Positions 54,871-63,396 of a DNA stretch of 64,000 nucleotides are shown here, one piece after another. The DNA lies in the NCBI GenBank assembly GCA_965226915.1, contig CBDDEJ010000009.1, positions 496,001 to 560,000 on the forward strand, in the 5' to 3' direction. Both the position numbers and the translations under genes were made by a program. The stretch comes from Io17-Chloro-G2 sp965226915. GTDB lineage: Bacteria; Chloroflexota; Dehalococcoidia; Lucifugimonadales; UBA3495. Positions within the stretch are counted from its first letter, which is position 1; the number at the start of each line of letters is the position of its first letter. The notes under the pieces were generated by a model, which saw only the letters and a list, made by a program, of their open reading frames with translations, had not been told where the DNA came from and searched no databases.

Positions 54871-55233
54871 ATGGAGCAGGACTGGCAGGAATTGACTAAA
54901 CTTTGTGGAGAAGCCCCCTTGGTGATCGAGCGAGTCCGGTTGGCCGGCAGCGAGACGTCAATCTCGGGAAGTTTTGAGTTGCCGCCTTTGGCCCGCCTTT
55001 CAAGCCAGGACCAGGTGTTTATCATGGTCTTTGTTCGCAACCACGGCTCCATCAAAGAAATGGAGAGGGCCTTCGGAATCAGCTACCCCACGGTCAAGAA
55101 CCGCCTTAACCGCATATCGGCGCAGTTGGATCTGGTGGAGACAGACCCTGTCCCCACCCAAACGGAAGTCTTGGCCCAGCTCCAACGCGGCGAAATATCG
55201 GCGTCGGACGCCATCGAGAGGTTGTCCCAATGA
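54871..55233 (+). CDS. DUF2089 family protein (HTH-like)
   Basis: The 120-residue protein has VFIMVFVRNHGSIKEMERAFGISYPTVKNRLNRI, the DUF2089 helix-turn-helix, and a C-terminal short helical tail (LAQLQRGEISASDAIERL) typical of SHOCT-like modules. It starts an operon: its stop overlaps the next start (ATGA), and a SHOCT-like gene follows. It likely regulates this operon. Confidence 0.85.
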   Translation: MEQDWQELTKLCGEAPLVIERVRLAGSETSISGSFELPPLARLSSQDQVFIMVFVRNHGSIKEMERAFGISYPTVKNRLNRISAQLDLVETDPVPTQTEVLAQLQRGEISASDAIERLSQ

Positions 55234-55508
55234 TGTGGCCGCCATCATTGCTGGGTTTTCGCATCGGGAATGCAAACAGAGGATTCAGGCTTTGGCTGCC
55301 CCTGTGTCTGATCCGGCCCCTGTTTGTCTTGTTCGCGCTGGTCATGTTGTCCTTTGTGCTTTTGCTGGCGTTGGTGCTGTGGCGCTCGGGTTGGGGCAAG
55401 ACAGTGCTATTTACCGGCCCATGGTTCTTTCGCATGTTTTGCGCTCTAAGAGGACTATTAATTGATGTTCGGAGTGGTTCATCCCGCGTTTATATCGTGG
55501 TCAGATAG
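55230..55508 (+). CDS. Small membrane protein of the DUF2089 operon
   Basis: The 92-residue protein has one or two membrane helices (LWLPLCLIRPLFVLFALVML and SFVLLLALVLWRSGW). It overlaps the DUF2089 gene by 4 bases, so it is translated with it. No family is recognised. Confidence 0.65.
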   Translation: MMWPPSLLGFRIGNANRGFRLWLPLCLIRPLFVLFALVMLSFVLLLALVLWRSGWGKTVLFTGPWFFRMFCALRGLLIDVRSGSSRVYIVVR

Positions 55509-55547
55509 CGAGTATCGGCGGATACTGCAAGTTAGGGAGGTCTAGAA

Positions 55548-55976
55548 ATGATGGAGAATAGAAGGCAAGTTCTGGATATGTTGGCCCAAGGCAAGATCAC
55601 CGCCGATGAAGCGGAGCGGCTGCTTTCTCTGGTGGACCAGCCGCCGGGGGCAACGCCCGGAAGCAAAGACACCAGCGAAGCTGGCAGGCCCGCGCCCAAG
55701 TATTTGAGGGTCATAATCAATGACGGCGACGGCTCTGAGTCGGAGCACGTGAACATCAGGGTGCCTATGGGATTGATCCGCGCCGGTGTCAGGTTGGCGT
55801 CGGTGCTCCCGCCCGACGCCACCTCAAAAATCAATGACAGGCTCAAAGACAACGGCGTCCCCATCGATCTTGGGAAGATCAAAGCCGACGACCTAGAGGA
55901 ATTGGTCAATTCCTTGAGCGACCTGGAAGTGGATGTCCAAGATGGAAATGAGTCGGTGCGAATCTACGTGGAGTAG
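55548..55976 (+). CDS. SHOCT-like domain protein
   Basis: The 142-residue protein opens with RRQVLDMLAQGKITADEAERLLSLV, the SHOCT-like (YvlB/LiaX N-terminal) helix pair. It then has a beta-rich domain (KYLRVIINDGDGSESEHVNIRVPMGLIRAGVRL). It is the third gene of the DUF2089 operon; similar trios act in cell-envelope stress control. A ribosome site (AGGGAGG) precedes the start. Confidence 0.85.
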   Translation: MMENRRQVLDMLAQGKITADEAERLLSLVDQPPGATPGSKDTSEAGRPAPKYLRVIINDGDGSESEHVNIRVPMGLIRAGVRLASVLPPDATSKINDRLKDNGVPIDLGKIKADDLEELVNSLSDLEVDVQDGNESVRIYVE

Positions 55977-56422
55977 AGCGCATCCTTGGCCCTCCGAAAT
56001 AATCGGTCGCCTAATGCAAAAATCCTTCGACAAGCCCAGGACGAATGAGAGCAAGAACCCTCTCCGTTCGTCCTGGGCTTGTCGAAGGACGCGCTGCCGA
56101 GTTGTGTTCGGCTATAGTTGAGGAAGGTTTGAAGTGGAACGTTTTGGTTCGACGAGATCACCGTGACGCGGAGGTTGCTTGGGTCGGCTTCTTCCCCTTC
56201 CAGTATGGCTAATCCAGGCGTGGGTTGCATCACCCGCAGCTTGCAAACCATTCCTGATTACCGCTCCCGTTCATCTTGAGCTTGTAAAAGAATCCCCGAT
56301 TTTAGACGCGCGTTTCAGAGACTCCCCCAACTCCGAGGATTGATTCCGCCTTGGCGAGTGTTAGAATCTGTAGCTAGCCGCGAGACTGGCCGGTCATCTG
56401 TTTATCAGCAAAAGGAGCAACC
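55977..56422. other. Intergenic region with an inverted repeat pair
   Basis: It holds the repeat pair listed separately. Nothing else is recognised. Confidence 0.4.
56023..56089. repeat. 23-bp interspersed repeat as an inverted pair
   Basis: Arms TCCTTCGACAAGCCC...GACGAA and TTCGTCCTGGGCTTG...AAGGA are perfectly complementary, with a 21-base spacer. The same arm occurs at 3087-3109. Confidence 0.85.
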
Positions 56423-57385
56423 ATGGTGGAACTGGGAAACGGGGATTACACCTATGAAGTGATTGAGGACTGGGCCAAACTGCCCGAAGGCTGGTTCTTC
56501 AAGGAGGCCGCCGCTGTTGGGGCCGACGCCAACGACAACGTTTATGTGTTTAGCCGCGGCGAACACCCTTTGATGGTTTTTGACCGCGACGGAAACTTCC
56601 TGCGCTCCTGGGGCGAGGGGGTGTTCCCCCGAGCCCACGGCATAACCATGGGGCCTGGAGACACCATTTTTTGCACCGACGACGGCGACCACACCGTTCG
56701 CAAGTGCAACTTGGACGGCAAGGTATTGTTGACCCTGGGGATACCCGGCCAGCCCGCCGCTTTTATGAGCGGGAGCCCTTTCAACCGGTGCACGCATGTT
56801 GCCATCGACCCGCGAAATGAAGACTTCTACGTTTCCGACGGATACGGCAATGCGCGGGTCCACAAATATTCCCCCGACGGCAAGCACCTTTTCTCTTGGG
56901 GCGAGTCCGGCACTGGCCCGGGCCAATTCAACATTGCCCATAACGTTTGCACGGACCGCGAAGGATGGGTATACGTCGCCGACCGGGAGAATCACCGCAT
57001 CCAGGTCTTCGACCCCGAGGGCAAGTTCGAGACGCAATGGACCGACATGGCCCGCCCATGCGGCCTTTTCATAGACAAATCCGGCGACCCTTCCGGGCAA
57101 CAACGAATATACGTTGGAGAGTTGGGCGTCGCCCTCGGGGCCAACGACCAGGCCTACGGTCTAGGTCCCAGGGTCACCATCATGGACATAAAAGGCAACA
57201 CGCTGGCAAAGCTGGGCGACGGCCCCGAGGGAGAATCTCCGGGTCAGTTCATCGCGCCTCACGGGGTCTGCATAGACTCTCGGGGAGACATCTACGTGGG
57301 AGAAGTCTCCTGGACCCACACCGGCAGCCGCCTGAGTCCTCCCAGGGAAATACGCTCTTTGCAAAAGCTAGTGCGGAAGGGTTAG
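56423..57385 (+). CDS. NHL-repeat propeller protein (PAL-like)
   Basis: The 320-residue protein has repeats with FDRDGNFLRSWGEGVF, HGITMGPGDTIFCTDDGDHTVRKCNLDG, VHKYSPDGKHLFSWGESGTGPGQFNIAHNV and YVADRENHRIQVFDPEGKFETQW, a six-bladed NHL propeller like peptidyl-alpha-hydroxyglycine lyases. No export signal is present. The role is unknown. Confidence 0.9.
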   Translation: MVELGNGDYTYEVIEDWAKLPEGWFFKEAAAVGADANDNVYVFSRGEHPLMVFDRDGNFLRSWGEGVFPRAHGITMGPGDTIFCTDDGDHTVRKCNLDGKVLLTLGIPGQPAAFMSGSPFNRCTHVAIDPRNEDFYVSDGYGNARVHKYSPDGKHLFSWGESGTGPGQFNIAHNVCTDREGWVYVADRENHRIQVFDPEGKFETQWTDMARPCGLFIDKSGDPSGQQRIYVGELGVALGANDQAYGLGPRVTIMDIKGNTLAKLGDGPEGESPGQFIAPHGVCIDSRGDIYVGEVSWTHTGSRLSPPREIRSLQKLVRKG

Positions 57386-57426
57386 AGATTGGTCTCTGAA
57401 GCCGCAGGCCATCACGAAGGGACATT

Positions 57427-58302
57427 GTGGACCGGAACGTAATCGCCATCATATGCGACTGTGACGGCACATTATGCCCCGACACCAGCGACAAACTGGT
57501 CACAGAGATGGGCCTGGATTCCGGCGCCTTCTGGCAAAAAGACGTGCCAAAGCAGGTGGAAGACGGCTGGGATCATACCCTTGCCTACCTCAACAAGCTG
57601 CTAGATTTGACCAACGGCCGGGTGATCGACTCGCTCACCCGGTCCAAACTCGAGGATGTGGGCCGTGGAATAGAATTCTTCCCTGGCGTATTGGACTTTG
57701 TCCAACGCATCCGTAATAAGATTTCCGACGATACCGATCATAATGAGGCCAACATCGGGGTCGAGTGGTATATAGTCAGCAGCGGCATCGAAGAGGTCAC
57801 GAAGGCATCTGCCATAGGCGGCCTGGCAGACGCCATTTTCGGGTGCGCGTTCGCGTTCGACGACTCGGACCGGATCCTTGCCGTCAAGCGATCGGTGACA
57901 TTTACCGAAAAGACCAAATACGTTTACGCGATCAATAAAGGTATCTCAGGCAGCGAGTTGCACAGGATGCCCTACCGGGTCAACGACGCTATGAAAAAAG
58001 AAGACCGGCGGGTTCCTTTCGAGCACATGATCTACATCGGTGATGGGCCCAGCGACATTCCCTGCTTTTCCATGATTCGGATGTTGGGTGGTAACGCGAT
58101 AGGAGTGTGTCCTCCCGAGGACACAGAGTTGAGAAGACCTTACGAACTCGCTCAAGGCGACCGGCTGACCGTTGGCCCGTATGCCGCCGATTACCGTGAC
58201 GACAGCGACCTTTTTAAGATGCTTTGGAGAACCACGAAAAGCATTGCCGATTCGATGCTGGTGAAACGTGATCAGCGGCTGCGGGCCGGTCCTCGCCATT
58301 GA
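57427..58302 (+). CDS. HAD-family phosphatase
   Basis: The 291-residue protein has motif I IICDCDGTLCPD, the Ser of motif II (YIVSSGIEE), and motif IV with YIGDGPSDIPCFSM; motif III Lys is probably K184-K197. It belongs to the phosphoserine phosphatase-like group. It is complete, unlike the HAD piece in the fusion gene at 22837. The ATG follows GAAGGGACATT-GTG: the start is GTG 57427. Confidence 0.85.
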   Translation: MDRNVIAIICDCDGTLCPDTSDKLVTEMGLDSGAFWQKDVPKQVEDGWDHTLAYLNKLLDLTNGRVIDSLTRSKLEDVGRGIEFFPGVLDFVQRIRNKISDDTDHNEANIGVEWYIVSSGIEEVTKASAIGGLADAIFGCAFAFDDSDRILAVKRSVTFTEKTKYVYAINKGISGSELHRMPYRVNDAMKKEDRRVPFEHMIYIGDGPSDIPCFSMIRMLGGNAIGVCPPEDTELRRPYELAQGDRLTVGPYAADYRDDSDLFKMLWRTTKSIADSMLVKRDQRLRAGPRH

Positions 58303-58357
58303 TAGCCGCTTCGTTTTTGGGTCTCGAAATCGTTTTTATCTTAAGCCGGGTTGAGTT

Positions 58358-59086
58358 GTGATCATGGAAGTCAGATTAGATAGTCTCTTGCGCGGAGCCC
58401 AAGAAGCCCAGGGCGAGGCGATCATCATCGACGTGTTCCGGGCGTTCACCACCGCCGCCATCGCTTTTGACCGGGGCGCCGAGCGCATCGTGCTGGTGGC
58501 CGAGGTGGAGGAAGCCCTGGCCTTGCAGCGACAAGGGGTGGGCGACATACTGATGGGTGAGGTGGACGGAACCAAACCCGATGGCTTCGACTTTGGAAAC
58601 TCTCCCCACGAAATATCCTTAGCTGATGTGTCCGGCAAAACCATCGTCCAATCAACTCGGGCTGGCACCGTGGGGGTGGCGGCGGCATCCCAAGCAGAGG
58701 TTATCTATCTCGGCTCTTTGGTGGTCGCCCAGGCCACCGTAGACGCCATCCACGCTGAAAACCCCGGCATCGTGTCTATTGTAGCCATGGGGGATCAGGC
58801 TACCGTCAGGAACGACGAAGACGAGCAATGCGGGTTGTTCCTGAGAAACCTGATGGAAGGACGCACGCCAGACGGGGCCGCGGCGGCCCGGCTGATCATG
58901 GAGGGAGGCGCCACCCAGAAATTCTTCGACGCCAACCAACCCCAGTACCACCCGCGAGACGTCGACTTGGCGCTGGAAGTCAACCGCTACCCATTCGCCA
59001 TGAAGGTGACCCGGGAACAAGGCATGTTGGTGGCGCGCAAGCACGAAATTGAGCCCAGGCAGTCCATCTGGCAAAGGACCGGTTAA
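58358..59086 (+). CDS. comB: 2-phosphosulfolactate phosphatase
   Basis: The 242-residue protein shows the ComB pattern: IIIDVFRAFTTAAIAFDRGAERIVLV, GDILMGEVDGTKPDGFDFGNSPHEI, and IVQSTRAGTVGV. ComB dephosphorylates 2-phosphosulfolactate in coenzyme M and sulfolactate metabolism. Other ComA/C genes are not in the window. It lies 10 bases before the cytochrome gene. Confidence 0.9.
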   Translation: MIMEVRLDSLLRGAQEAQGEAIIIDVFRAFTTAAIAFDRGAERIVLVAEVEEALALQRQGVGDILMGEVDGTKPDGFDFGNSPHEISLADVSGKTIVQSTRAGTVGVAAASQAEVIYLGSLVVAQATVDAIHAENPGIVSIVAMGDQATVRNDEDEQCGLFLRNLMEGRTPDGAAAARLIMEGGATQKFFDANQPQYHPRDVDLALEVNRYPFAMKVTREQGMLVARKHEIEPRQSIWQRTG

Positions 59087-59096
59087 ATTCACGGCA

Positions 59097-59936
59097 ATGA
59101 ACGTCAAAACAACAATTACGCCGGTGATTGTCGCCAGCGCCGCCGCCCTGGCTGTACTGTCCGGCGGCTGCTCAAAGGGGAACACTACCGAATCTCCTCG
59201 GCATTCCACCGAAATCCCAGAAGCCAATGTCTCCAGTGTGGAATCCCCCGGTCACTCTCTGTATATAGCCAAGGGATGCGCCGCCTGCCACGGGCAAGAC
59301 GCCGAAGGCTCCTCCATCGCCCCCGCTTTGCCGGGCCATAACGAAGAAATGGTTAAAAATCAGGTCAGAAACCCCAGATTTCAGATGCCAGCCTTCGGCC
59401 CGGCGCAGATCTCCAATGAGGAATTAGATTCAATTGCCAGGTTCATCGCCGCCCTGGAAGGTGACGATCACCTTCACCATGAAACCGCGGACCTTAGCGC
59501 CGCGGTGGAAATGCATCACTGGATGGCATTGGAGTCTCTGGAAGCTCATGATCTGATCGAGGCCGGCCACCACGTAGGCCATATTATTGAACTACTTGAG
59601 CCGGGAGACCACCAAAATCAGATGCACGAAGTCTTGGCGTCTCTCGACTCAGGCGGAGACTCTCACGAGCCAGAACACCGGATAGAAGAGATGCTTTCAG
59701 GTTCTGCTTCCCCTGGCTTGACTGTATTTCAGCTTCATCTCGAACAGGCTCTAGACGCATTGGATGCCGGCGACCTATCCGATGCCAAACACCATGTGGC
59801 CCACGCCCGAGAGGCGGGCGATGACAGCACCGCCGTTAGTCTGGCCGAGGTGCTGAAGCTGCTGGAAGTGGAGAATAGCCACGGCGCCGAACACGAAATC
59901 CAGGAATTACTGGGCGCGAAAGATCATATCGACTGA
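59097..59936 (+). CDS. Lipoprotein c-type cytochrome with His-rich helical region
   Basis: A lipoprotein signal (LAVLSGGCSKGN, Cys at 25) is followed by a single heme motif GCAACHGQDAEGSS and an axial Met region (FQMPAFGPAQIS). About 150 further residues are helical and rich in His/Glu (HHWMALESLEAHDLIEAGHHVGHI), which may bind more metal. It lies outside the membrane. ATG 59097 lies 10 bases after comB. Confidence 0.85.
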   Translation: MNVKTTITPVIVASAAALAVLSGGCSKGNTTESPRHSTEIPEANVSSVESPGHSLYIAKGCAACHGQDAEGSSIAPALPGHNEEMVKNQVRNPRFQMPAFGPAQISNEELDSIARFIAALEGDDHLHHETADLSAAVEMHHWMALESLEAHDLIEAGHHVGHIIELLEPGDHQNQMHEVLASLDSGGDSHEPEHRIEEMLSGSASPGLTVFQLHLEQALDALDAGDLSDAKHHVAHAREAGDDSTAVSLAEVLKLLEVENSHGAEHEIQELLGAKDHID

Positions 59937-60000
59937 CCGGTGCAGCCTCTCATTTATGCGGGGCCATCGTAATCCTCTGTTTTTCGAGTGCATCCAGCGA

Positions 60001-60933
60001 TTAACTGGAGCGGATGACCAACACGGGGTCTCCTGACTCCCGAACTACCCGGTCGGTCACGCTGCCCAAAATCCAGCGCGCAGCTCCCGATCGGCCGTGG
60101 GTGGTCATGGCCACCAAGGCGCCGGATGATTCCTGAGCCGCGTCTACGATGGCGCCGGCCGGGTTGCCGTGCAACACCCGGGTATCCACCGATGAGACAC
60201 CTTGTTGGTTAAGGCTCTCTTTTATCTTATCCAGGTATGTTATAGCTTCGTTGTCCAACTCCATCGCTAATTCGTCCGGCGAAGGCATGCCGGGGCCAAT
60301 GATCGTCCCCATCTCTTGAAAAGACATCGAGCCCAAAGCTTCTTCAAGCGAGGAAGTGGCCCTGACCAGAGAAACCTTGGCGCCTAGGGGTTGAGCCAAA
60401 GCAGCCACAACGGGCAGGGATTGCTCGGCCAGAGGGGAGCCGTCCAAGGGTATTATGATCGTGCCAAAATCCACTTGGGGGGAAGCGCCTTCTTCGGAAT
60501 CGGCCCGTACTATCAGCATAAATCCCGTGGTGCTGTGGAGCACTTTATCGGTTACGCTGCCCAAGACCCAGCGGCCCACGCCGGAACGTCCATGGGTGCA
60601 CATGGCTATCAAGGTCTCGGGTTCTTGCTCCGCCTCTCTGACGATGAGTGAGGCTGCGTCGCCTTCATGGGCGGCCACGGATATCTCAACTCCATCGCCA
60701 CGGAGCGGCCTGGCAATCTGTTCCAAATAATCTGTCGCTTCATTCCTGAAAGCAGTGGCGAGGCGGTCTACATATTGGCCGGGTATCGGACCGGTCATTT
60801 CCGCGGGGACCGGATTAAAGATGCGCAGCAAACGCATCGGGACATGCTGAGCGGCGGCCAACAGTCGGGCATAAGGCAACACCTGCTCGGAAAGTTTGGA
60901 ACCATCAAGAGGTACGAGGATTCTCTGGTACAT
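60001..60933 (-). CDS. Tandem universal stress protein
   Basis: Two UspA domains occur in one 310-residue protein: 1-148 (RILVPLDGSKLSEQVLPYA ... MCTHGRSGVGRWVLGSVTDKV) and 155-310 (TIIIPLDGSPLAEQSLPV ... MTTHGRSGAARWILGSVTDRV). Both have the GxxxxG(R/S) ATP-binding loop. Roles in stress survival are known for the family. Confidence 0.95.
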   Translation of the reverse strand: MYQRILVPLDGSKLSEQVLPYARLLAAAQHVPMRLLRIFNPVPAEMTGPIPGQYVDRLATAFRNEATDYLEQIARPLRGDGVEISVAAHEGDAASLIVREAEQEPETLIAMCTHGRSGVGRWVLGSVTDKVLHSTTGFMLIVRADSEEGASPQVDFGTIIIPLDGSPLAEQSLPVVAALAQPLGAKVSLVRATSSLEEALGSMSFQEMGTIIGPGMPSPDELAMELDNEAITYLDKIKESLNQQGVSSVDTRVLHGNPAGAIVDAAQESSGALVAMTTHGRSGAARWILGSVTDRVVRESGDPVLVIRSS

Positions 60934-61015
60934 GTTTTTTCACTCCTAGATTAGCGTAACCGGTTGAAAACGATCCTGTTCGGCGGCAAGCATGAGCAAG
61001 CTAACGACTCCGCCC

Positions 61016-62140
61016 CTAGTCTCCGCCGAACCGGGCCGGGTCCAAGGCGTCAATTCCTGGCACATCGGTGGCGCTGTTGACGATCAAATCCGTCAATCCG
61101 TGGCACATGCCGGTGCTCCACAGGATTCCCTTGCGGCCCGCGCCGGTGCCTAAATAGAGGTTCTGCCAGCCGGGAACCTTGCCAACTATGGGAAGACCGT
61201 CATCGGAGAGGGGCCTCAAGCAGGCGGTGTGCTGCACAAGCTCCGCATCTTCGAGGCCAGGCACCATCTTCAGCAGATCACCCATGATCTTATCTCTGGC
61301 TTGGCTGGTTGGGGTCTCGTCGAAACCCACCAACTCCTCGGTGGTGCCCACCCAAGTCAGCCCGTCGGATTTGGTGACCACGTAGCTGCCGCTATAGTGC
61401 ATGGAGGTTCTAACCGGCTCTCCGGTGTGGCGCAGGCGCAGGATCTGGCCTTTTAGCGGTGTCACCGGGATGTTCATGCCGCACCAATCCGAAGCGTGCT
61501 GGCTCCACGGCCCCATGGCCAGCACGACCGCGCCGGCCTCTATCTGACCTGTTTCAGTGGTGACCCCCAGGCACCGGTCTCCTTCGGACAGCAGACCGGT
61601 GACCTTGCGGAGCAGAATTTCCATGCCTCGTTTCTCCGCCGCCTGGCCGGCCGCCAGGGTGTACCGATAAGGCTCAACAGATCCCGCGCCTTGGAGATAA
61701 CTCGCCCCCATTGACTCTGGATTGGCCCTTGGTTCGACCTTCACGACGTCGGCCGGTTCCAGCCAGTCGACCTGGAAACCTTCGACCTTCTGCTGCCATT
61801 TCAAGTCGTTTTGGTATTGCTGAATTGTCCCTGCGTCGAACGCCAACTTCAGGCGTGAGCAGATCAGGTGTTGGTTATCCACTCCGGAATCCTCTTTGAG
61901 CTCCGCCGCCAGGCTGATATGACGCTTCAACGACCAAACGCTGAAATTCAGCAAGGGGTCTGGGATGCCGGCGCCTTCCATGGGCCCCATCTCGCCAAAG
62001 GCAAATCCTGAAGCGTGGCTACCCACCGAGTCGGCTTCCAACAGAGTGACCTTCAATCCTTGGCGGGCTAGCAAATAACCGGAGAGGCAGCCCACAATGC
62101 CGCCGCCAACTATTACTACATCCCTTGGTCCAGTAGCCAA
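61016..62140 (-). CDS. FAD-dependent oxidoreductase (DAO family)
   Basis: The 374-residue protein starts with TTG at 62140. The Rossmann motif is VVIVGGGIVGCLSGYLLARQG, then VTLLEADSVGSHASGF and GAVVLAMGPWSQ; C-terminal LPIVGKVPGWQNLYLGTGAGRKGI binds FAD. It is like glycine oxidase or D-amino-acid dehydrogenase. A MITE copy ends 10 bases upstream of the start, and its terminal AG completes an AGGAG ribosome site. Confidence 0.9.
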   Translation of the reverse strand: MATGPRDVVIVGGGIVGCLSGYLLARQGLKVTLLEADSVGSHASGFAFGEMGPMEGAGIPDPLLNFSVWSLKRHISLAAELKEDSGVDNQHLICSRLKLAFDAGTIQQYQNDLKWQQKVEGFQVDWLEPADVVKVEPRANPESMGASYLQGAGSVEPYRYTLAAGQAAEKRGMEILLRKVTGLLSEGDRCLGVTTETGQIEAGAVVLAMGPWSQHASDWCGMNIPVTPLKGQILRLRHTGEPVRTSMHYSGSYVVTKSDGLTWVGTTEELVGFDETPTSQARDKIMGDLLKMVPGLEDAELVQHTACLRPLSDDGLPIVGKVPGWQNLYLGTGAGRKGILWSTGMCHGLTDLIVNSATDVPGIDALDPARFGGD

Positions 62141-62150
62141 ATCAATTCTC

Positions 62151-62303
62151 CTAGTACTACAACGACGCGTTATGAGAAAACACGCTCAGGTCTTCTTCTT
62201 CAGCTACGGACCGTTCATCATGGGAGACTCGCACTCGTTCGTTGCCAGCTTCAAAATCCGCCCACGAGTTACCTTGTAGGATAACACGTCGTTGTAGTAC
62301 TAG
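62151..62303. mobile_element. MITE-like element, copy 2 (153 bp)
   Basis: It is identical to the copy at 4497-4649, with the same CTAG ends. It lies directly upstream of the FAD oxidoreductase. Confidence 0.85.
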
Positions 62304-62391
62304 GTTGGTGTTATCGAAAGGTGGTATGCGAAGGTGTTCGGGAAACTGGAAACCGTAGCAGAGCCTACCAGGCAGGTTGGAGAATATCAAA

Positions 62392-62551
62392 CACGCTGGA
62401 CACGCTGGACACGCTGGACACGCTGGACACGCTGGACACGCTGGACACGCTGGACACGCTGGACACTGGACACGCTGGACACGCTGGACACGCTGGACAC
62501 GCTGGACACGCTGGACACGCTGGACACGCTGGACACGCTGGACACGCCGGG
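62392..62551. repeat. 9-bp minisatellite, about 17 units
   Basis: The unit CACGCTGGA is repeated 8 times, then once shortened by two bases at 62464-62470, then 8 more times, and ends with a degenerate copy. It is read in any frame as short peptide repeats, but no real gene is evident here. Confidence 0.95.
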
Positions 62552-62719
62552 CAGCCGCGGTCAACAAAGCCGTACCGCTGCGCATGGGTCCAAAAAAGCA
62601 CAAACGCGATCCGCGGCCAGAAGCGCCTCCTCGGTAGCGGATGCAAACCGGCGGGTGTAGAATTTCCATCGGCGCCAACGGACCTTTTGAAATCGATTCG
62701 GTATTCTGGCGGTGCAGCG

Positions 62720-63336
62720 ATGGAACAGCCCGAGAACCAATATCCGATTCAGTTCTCCGTGGATTATCCGGACAGACCCTTAAGCCGAATGAGCTCAGCG
62801 TTCCGCTTGATAGCGGTCATTCCCGTCGCCATCGTCCTAGCCCTGGTCAGCGGCGGGTCGGGGGTCGAAGAGGCCGCCGGCGCAGCGGGAGGAGCTCTTT
62901 TCTTGGCGCCGCTAGTGATGATTGTGTTCCGCAAAAAATATCCTCGGTGGTGGTTTGAGTGGAATGTCGAGCTTTTGAAATTTGAGAACCGGGTCGGCGC
63001 TTAATTTTTCTGTTGCGGGACGAATACCCAGCCACCGACGAGGAGCAGTCGGTCCATCTGGAGGTGCCATATCCGGATGTGCCGCAGGACCTGAACGGCT
63101 GGCTGCCGTTGGTCAAGTGGATTTTGGCTATACGCCATTACATCGTGCTGGTGGTGCTGATTATTATCGCCCTGGTGGTGGTGATGATCTCGTGGTTCGC
63201 CATCCTTTTCACCGCCCGGTATCCCCGCGACATGTTCAACTACATTGAGGGTGTGATGCGATGGGGCCTTCGGGTTACCGCGTATGCGTTTGTCATGACC
63301 ACCGACCGATACCCGCCATTCCGGTTGAATCCGTGA
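62720..63336 (+). pseudogene. DUF4389 membrane protein, frameshifted
   Basis: From ATG 62720 the protein reads YPIQFSVDYPDRPLSRMSSAFRLIAVIPVAIVLALV (first membrane helix), FRKKYPRWWFEWNVELLKFENRVGA. The frame ends at 63004. The next part, RDEYPATDEEQSVHLEVPYPDVPQDLNGWLPLVKW and two helices, is in another frame from about 63005 to 63336. One missing base near 63003 explains it. The intact product would be about 205 residues. Confidence 0.8.
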
Positions 63337-63396
63337 CCGGCGCCGCATGATCCAAAGCTACCCTATTTCAGCCACCCTATTTCAAAGGAGTGAATC

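Noticed and set aside
62392..62551. CRISPR array
   Set aside because: Units are 9 bases with no spacers.
62321..62700. Open frames across the 9-bp repeat (TLD, HAG, RWT, CPA repeats)
   Set aside because: The repeat is open in all frames because its unit is a multiple of three; there is no ribosome site or domain.
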